NCBI GenBank assembly: GCA_023456105.1
Contig: JAEYAO010000087.1
Coordinates: 1-52,922, forward strand
Source of the DNA: Pseudomonadota bacterium
GTDB lineage: Bacteria > Pseudomonadota > Alphaproteobacteria > Caulobacterales > Caulobacteraceae
DNA: 52,922 bases
Direction of reading: 5' to 3'
Made by a program: the position numbers and the translations under genes. The notes beneath the pieces were generated by a model, which saw nothing but the letters and a program-made list of their open reading frames with translations, was not told the origin of the DNA and did no database searches. Shown here piece by piece: positions 49,559 to 52,922 of this stretch; within the stretch, counting starts at the first letter, position 1, and every line of letters starts with the position of its first letter.

Positions 49559-49747
49559 TTACTTCTCGACCACTTCCACCAGGTGGTGGACCTTGGCGAT
49601 CATGCCGCGCACCGACGGCGTGTCCTCCAGCGTGGACTCGCGGCCCATGCGGTTCAGGCCCAGGCCCACCAGGGTGGCGCGCTGGTCGTTCTTTCGGCGG
49701 ATCGGCGAACCGGTCTGCTTGATGGTGACTGTGTTGTTCTCGGCCAT
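49559..49747 (-). CDS. rpmD: 50S ribosomal protein L30
   Basis: A 62-residue protein: TVTIKQTGSPIRRKNDQRATLVGLGLNRMGRESTLEDTPSVRGMIAKVHHLVEVVE, the complete bacterial L30. It follows rpsE by five bases and is followed by the strong hairpin at 49511-49545. Confidence 0.97.
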   Translation of the reverse strand: MAENNTVTIKQTGSPIRRKNDQRATLVGLGLNRMGRESTLEDTPSVRGMIAKVHHLVEVVEK

Positions 49748-49752
49748 GTCTA

Positions 49753-50358
49753 TCAGCCCTCGATGGCTTCCGGCGCCGAGGCGCCGTCGTTGCGACGACC
49801 CATCAGATCCGCGACCTTCTTGCCGCGCTTGGACGCGACCTGGCGGGGCGAGGACTGGACCTTCAGCGCTTCAAACGTCGCGCGGATCATGTTGTAGGGG
49901 TTCGACGAGCCCGTCGACTTGCCCACGACGTCCTGGACGCCGAGGGTTTCGAGAACCGCGCGCATCGGACCGCCCGCGATGACGCCGGTCCCGGGAGGGG
50001 CCGCACGCATCATGATCTTGCCGGCGCCCCAACGGCCGTTGCCGTCGTGGTGCAGGGTGCGGTTCTCGCGCAGCGGAACGCGGATCATGGTCTTCTTGGC
50101 TTCTTCGGTCGCCTTGCGGATGGCTTCCGGCACTTCGCGCGCCTTGCCGTGACCGAAGCCGACGCGGCCCTTGCCGTCGCCGACGACCATCAGGGCCGCG
50201 AACGAGAAGCGACGGCCGCCCTTCACGGTGGCGGCGACGCGGTTGATGTGCACCAGCTTCTCGACGATGTCCGAATCCGGACCATCGACGGGAGCGTTGC
50301 GGTTGTCACGACGGTTGCGATCGTTGCCGCCGCCGCCGCGTTGGGGTTGATGCGCCAT
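49753..50358 (-). CDS. rpsE: 30S ribosomal protein S5
   Basis: 201 residues: an N-terminal extension rich in Arg/Asn/Gly, then VEKLVHINRVAATVKGGRRFSFAALMVVGDGKGRVGFGHGKAREVPEAIRKA and the C-terminal GTGVIAGGPMRAVLETLGVQDVVGKSTGSSNPYNMIRATFEAL. S5 is a decoding-fidelity protein. It lies 12 bases after rplR. Confidence 0.98.
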   Translation of the reverse strand: MAHQPQRGGGGNDRNRRDNRNAPVDGPDSDIVEKLVHINRVAATVKGGRRFSFAALMVVGDGKGRVGFGHGKAREVPEAIRKATEEAKKTMIRVPLRENRTLHHDGNGRWGAGKIMMRAAPPGTGVIAGGPMRAVLETLGVQDVVGKSTGSSNPYNMIRATFEALKVQSSPRQVASKRGKKVADLMGRRNDGASAPEAIEG

Positions 50359-50370
50359 GCTTCGCGTCCC

Positions 50371-50727
50371 TTAGAAGTTCAGGCCGGCTTCGCGCGCGGC
50401 GTCCGCCAGGGCCTTGACCCGGCCGTGATAGATGTAGCCGCCGCGGTCGAAAACCACCTCGGTGACGCCCTTCTCGATGGCCCGCTCGGCGATCAGCTTG
50501 CCGATGGCGGCGGCCGATGCGACGTCCGAGCCCTTGGAGCCCTTGCCGCCTTCCAGCGACGAGGCGGCCGCGACCGTCACGCCCTGGGCGTCGTCGATGA
50601 CCTGGGCCGAGATGTTCTTGTCCGAGCGGTGGACCGACAGACGCAGGCGGCCGTTGGCGACGGCCTTCAGGCGACGGCGGTTGCGCTCGGCGCGGCGCTT
50701 GGCTTGCTGTTGAAGAGAGAGAGCCAT
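50371..50727 (-). CDS. rplR: 50S ribosomal protein L18
   Basis: 118 residues, complete. RLRLSVHRSDKNISAQVIDDAQGVTVAAAS and VVFDRGGYIYHGRVKALADAAREAGLNF are canonical L18 segments; the protein binds 5S rRNA with L5. It follows rplF by three bases. Confidence 0.98.
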   Translation of the reverse strand: MALSLQQQAKRRAERNRRRLKAVANGRLRLSVHRSDKNISAQVIDDAQGVTVAAASSLEGGKGSKGSDVASAAAIGKLIAERAIEKGVTEVVFDRGGYIYHGRVKALADAAREAGLNF

Positions 50728-50730
50728 GAC

Positions 50731-51264
50731 TTACTTCTTCTTGCCTTCCTTGCGGCGCACCGTCTCGCCCTGGTAGCGCACGCCCTTGCCCTTGTAGGGC
50801 TCCGGCGGACGCAGCTTGCGGATCACCGCGGCGATCTGGCCCACGGCCTGCTTGTCCGAGCCCGAGATCTTGATCTCGGTCTGCTTGGGCACCGCAAAGG
50901 TCACGCCGGCCGGCGGATCGATGTCCACCTCGTGCGAGAAGCCCAGCTGCAGCGACAGGGCCTGGCCCTTCATCGCGGCGCGGTAGCCCACGCCGACCAG
51001 CTCCAGCGTCTTGTCGAAGCCTTCGGTCACGCCGGTCACCATGTTGGCGACCAGGGTGCGCGACAGGCCCCACATGGCGTTGGCGCGCTGGCTGTCCGAA
51101 CGCGGCGTCAGAGACAGACCCTCGCCGTCCTGCGCCACTTCGATCTCGTCGGCGACGGTCCAGGAGCGTTCGCCCTTGGGGCCTTTCACGGTGATGGTCT
51201 GGCCGTCGAGCGTGACGTTCACGCCCTTCGGCACAGTGATGGTTTTCTTGCCGATACGGGACAT
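50731..51264 (-). CDS. rplF: 50S ribosomal protein L6
   Basis: 177 residues with the two repeated L6 domains. MSRIGKKTITVPKGVNVTLDGQTITVKGPKGE opens it and RKLRPPEPYKGKGVRYQGETVRRKEGKKK closes it. It begins one base after rpsH ends. Confidence 0.98.
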   Translation of the reverse strand: MSRIGKKTITVPKGVNVTLDGQTITVKGPKGERSWTVADEIEVAQDGEGLSLTPRSDSQRANAMWGLSRTLVANMVTGVTEGFDKTLELVGVGYRAAMKGQALSLQLGFSHEVDIDPPAGVTFAVPKQTEIKISGSDKQAVGQIAAVIRKLRPPEPYKGKGVRYQGETVRRKEGKKK

Positions 51265-51265
51265 C

Positions 51266-51664
51266 TTAGTAGACCCTGCAGAGGACTTCGCCGCCGACGT
51301 TCGCGTCGCGAGCGGCGGCGTCCGACATGACGCCCTTGGACGTCGAAAGGATCGAGATGCCCAGGCCGTTCTTGATCGGCTTCAGGTCGCCGATCGCCGA
51401 ATAGACGCGGCGGCCGGGCTTCGACACGCGGGCGATCTCGGCGATCACCGGCTGGCCGTCGAAATACTTCAGCTCGATCTCGAACTGCGGGAACTCGCCC
51501 GGGTTCTGAACCAGGTTGTAGCCGCGGATGTAGCCTTCGTCCTGCAGCACGTCGAGGACGCGCTGGCGCAGACGCGAAGCCGGGGTCAGCACCTTGGAAC
51601 GCTTGCGGGTCGCGGCGTTCTTGATGCGAGCGATCATGTCGCTCAGGGGATCGTTGATCATCAT
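51266..51664 (-). CDS. rpsH: 30S ribosomal protein S8
   Basis: 132 residues: NDPLSDMIARIKNAATRKRSKVLTPASRLRQRVLDVLQDEGYI and the closing STSKGVMSDAAARDANVGGEVLCRVY are diagnostic. S8 is the known translational repressor of the spc operon in E. coli. Two adjacent ATGs at 51664 and 51661 are both possible starts. Confidence 0.98.
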   Translation of the reverse strand: MMINDPLSDMIARIKNAATRKRSKVLTPASRLRQRVLDVLQDEGYIRGYNLVQNPGEFPQFEIELKYFDGQPVIAEIARVSKPGRRVYSAIGDLKPIKNGLGISILSTSKGVMSDAAARDANVGGEVLCRVY

Positions 51665-51679
51665 GACTGTCGTCTCCCC

Positions 51680-51985
51680 TTACCAGCTGGACTTCGTCAG
51701 GCCGGGGATCTGCCCCAGGTTGCCGAGCTCGCGCAGCGCGATCCGGCTCATCTTGAGCTTGCGGTAGAACGCGCGGGGGCGGCCGGTCACTTCGCAGCGG
51801 TTGCGAATGCGGTTCGGCGCGGAGTTCCGCGGCAGTTCCGCCAGCTTCAGGCGCGCGTCGAAGCGCTCCTCCAGCGGCAGGCTCTCGTCGTTGGCGGTCG
51901 CCTTCAGGGCTTCCCGCTTCGCGGCATACTTCGCAACCAGGGCCTTGACGGCTTCGTTGCGGTTTACGGCGCTCTTCTTAGCCAT
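51680..51985 (-). CDS. rpsN: 30S ribosomal protein S14 (zinc-independent type)
   Basis: 101 residues, the long form lacking the CxxC...CxxC zinc ribbon. RNRCEVTGRPRAFYRKLKMSRIALRELGNLGQIPGLTKSSW is the conserved C-terminal part. It lies between rplE and rpsH, its normal place. Confidence 0.98.
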   Translation of the reverse strand: MAKKSAVNRNEAVKALVAKYAAKREALKATANDESLPLEERFDARLKLAELPRNSAPNRIRNRCEVTGRPRAFYRKLKMSRIALRELGNLGQIPGLTKSSW

Positions 51986-52004
51986 TGTTCTCTTCCCTTC
52001 CCGC

Positions 52005-52565
52005 TCAGTTCGTCACGAACGGGAACTTGAACTCGCTGAGGAGAGCCTTGGCTTCCTCATCGGTCTTGGCCGTGGTGCAGACAACGATGTCCATGCCCCA
52101 CATCTGATCGATCTGGTCGTAGTTGATCTCGGGGAACACGATGTGCTCCTTCAGACCGGTGGCGTAGTTGCCGCGCCCGTCGAACGAGGTGCCCTTCAGG
52201 CCGCGGAAATCCTTCACGCGCGGCAGGGCGATCGTGATGAACCGGTCCAGGAACTCGTACATCTGGTCGCCGCGCAGGGTGACCTTACCGCCGATGACCA
52301 TGCCTTCGCGCAGCTTGAAGCCGGCGATGGAGTTGCGGGCCTTGGTCGGCACCGCCTTCTGGCCGGCGATGGACGACAGGTCCTTGAGGGCGGCGTTCGC
52401 CTTCTTGGAGTCGGCCACGGCTTCGCCGATGCCCATGTTCAGGACGATCTTGTCCAGCTTGGGCACCTGCATCTCATTGGTGTAGCCGAACTTTTCCTTC
52501 ATCACCTGGCGGATGCGCGCTTGGTATTCGCCCTTGAGACGGGGCGTGTACTTCTCGGTAGCCAT
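52005..52565 (-). CDS. rplE: 50S ribosomal protein L5
   Basis: 186 residues. YTPRLKGEYQARIRQVMKEKFGYTNEMQVPKLDKIVLNMGIGEA and FPEINYDQIDQMWGMDIVVCTTAKTDEEAKALL are diagnostic. It binds 5S rRNA. The ATG shares one base with the rplX stop, so the genes are coupled. Confidence 0.98.
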   Translation of the reverse strand: MATEKYTPRLKGEYQARIRQVMKEKFGYTNEMQVPKLDKIVLNMGIGEAVADSKKANAALKDLSSIAGQKAVPTKARNSIAGFKLREGMVIGGKVTLRGDQMYEFLDRFITIALPRVKDFRGLKGTSFDGRGNYATGLKEHIVFPEINYDQIDQMWGMDIVVCTTAKTDEEAKALLSEFKFPFVTN

Positions 52566-52873
52566 CAGATGACGTCTCCGGTCGTCTTGGCGAAGCGGAC
52601 CTTCTTGCCGTCTTCGTCGCGGAAGCCGACGCGGCTCGCCTTGCCGTTGGCGTCGGCGACCGCGACGTTCGACAGGTGAAGCGAGGCTTCCTTGTTCTTG
52701 ATGCCGCCCTGCGGGTCAGCCTGGCTCGGGCGCGTGTGGCGCTGAACCATGTTGACGCCTTCAACGACGACGCGGTTTTCGGTCGGCAGGACGCGCAGCA
52801 CGTTGCCCGTGCGGCCCTTGTCCTTGCCGGTCAGGACGACGACGCGGTCGCCCTTCTTGATCTTGGCGGCCAT
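52565..52873 (-). CDS. rplX: 50S ribosomal protein L24
   Basis: 102 residues with the KOW motif near the start (KIKKGDRVVVLTGKDKGRTGNVLRVLP) and the typical GVNMVQRHTRPSQADPQGGI segment. L24 is an early assembly protein of the large subunit. It starts one base after rplN ends. Confidence 0.98.
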   Translation of the reverse strand: MAAKIKKGDRVVVLTGKDKGRTGNVLRVLPTENRVVVEGVNMVQRHTRPSQADPQGGIKNKEASLHLSNVAVADANGKASRVGFRDEDGKKVRFAKTTGDVI

Positions 52874-52874
52874 G

Positions 52875-52922
52875 TTACAGGACCTCCGGAGCCAGCGAGA
52901 TGATCTTCATGTGGTTCTTGGC
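52875..52922 (-). CDS. rplN: 50S ribosomal protein L14, C-terminal end cut by the window edge
   Basis: Only the last 15 codons and the stop are present, reading AKNHMKIISLAPEVL, the invariant end of L14. The position upstream of rplX confirms the spc operon order. The rest lies outside the window. Confidence 0.95.
   Translation of the reverse strand, partial: AKNHMKIISLAPEVL

Overview
This window is GC-rich chromosomal DNA from an alphaproteobacterium, almost certainly of the order Caulobacterales and probably Brevundimonas or a close relative (inference from protein character and gene order). Supporting signs are an RNase E ending in the GWWRR tail, an HdaA-type DnaA regulator beside ppk and ppx, purM-purN next to rnd and aspS, a BolA/J-domain pair, and an S10/spc/alpha ribosomal cluster in the usual order with adk after secY. 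Most of the window is housekeeping DNA, densely packed, with many 1-11 base overlaps between adjacent genes.

Layout. 1-123: the end of an IS5-type insertion sequence touching the stop codon of aroB. 124-2818: aroK-aroB (shikimate pathway) divergent from xerD. 2836-3316: a DUF1902/HicA toxin-antitoxin pair. 3407-5524: accA, then a CheY-like receiver and a small partner of unknown function. 5509-15361: an Atm1-type ABC exporter, threonine aldolase, an MscS channel, an ATP-dependent DNA ligase, a membrane hybrid histidine kinase, bolA, a J-domain protein and a cell-wall amidase. 15362-15813 is the only gene-free stretch over 300 bases and is the leader region of rne. 15814-20859: rne, a periplasmic M48 protease with TPR-like repeats, and a DsbA-like thioredoxin-fold protein. 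20856-22606: thiG and thiS, separated by a Phd/PIN toxin-antitoxin module on the other strand. 22707-25746: aroQ-accB-accC-aat, apparently one operon. 25786-28440: a DUF2155 protein, an NDUFA12-like complex I accessory subunit and two secreted pentapeptide-repeat proteins. 28480-38167: aspS, a YciI-like protein, hdaA-ppk-ppx, rnd, purM-purN. 38236-43263: a glycine-zipper lipoprotein gene broken by a stop codon, ndk, an ABC-F protein, an ABC-2 type transporter pair and a GNAT acetyltransferase. 43350-52922: the ribosomal cluster on the minus strand, read from rplN (cut by the window end) to rplQ, with secY, adk and a TonB-like gene inside it.

Gene partnerships: AccA, AccB and AccC are three of the acetyl-CoA carboxylase subunits. 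AroB, AroK and AroQ are shikimate enzymes in two separate loci. Ppk and Ppx make and degrade polyphosphate. ThiS and ThiG act together in thiazole synthesis. HdaA limits DnaA activity.

The most notable observations are: the spc operon cut by terminator-like hairpins after rpmD and after rplO; a TonB-like gene within the ribosomal cluster, followed by a strong internal promoter and a leader hairpin before rpsM; the toxin-antitoxin module splitting thiS from thiG, with an operator-like palindrome; the nonsense-mutated lipoprotein; and a pair of secreted pentapeptide-repeat proteins sharing an exact four-cysteine pattern. I found no CRISPR array, tRNA, rRNA, prophage or clear new defence system.
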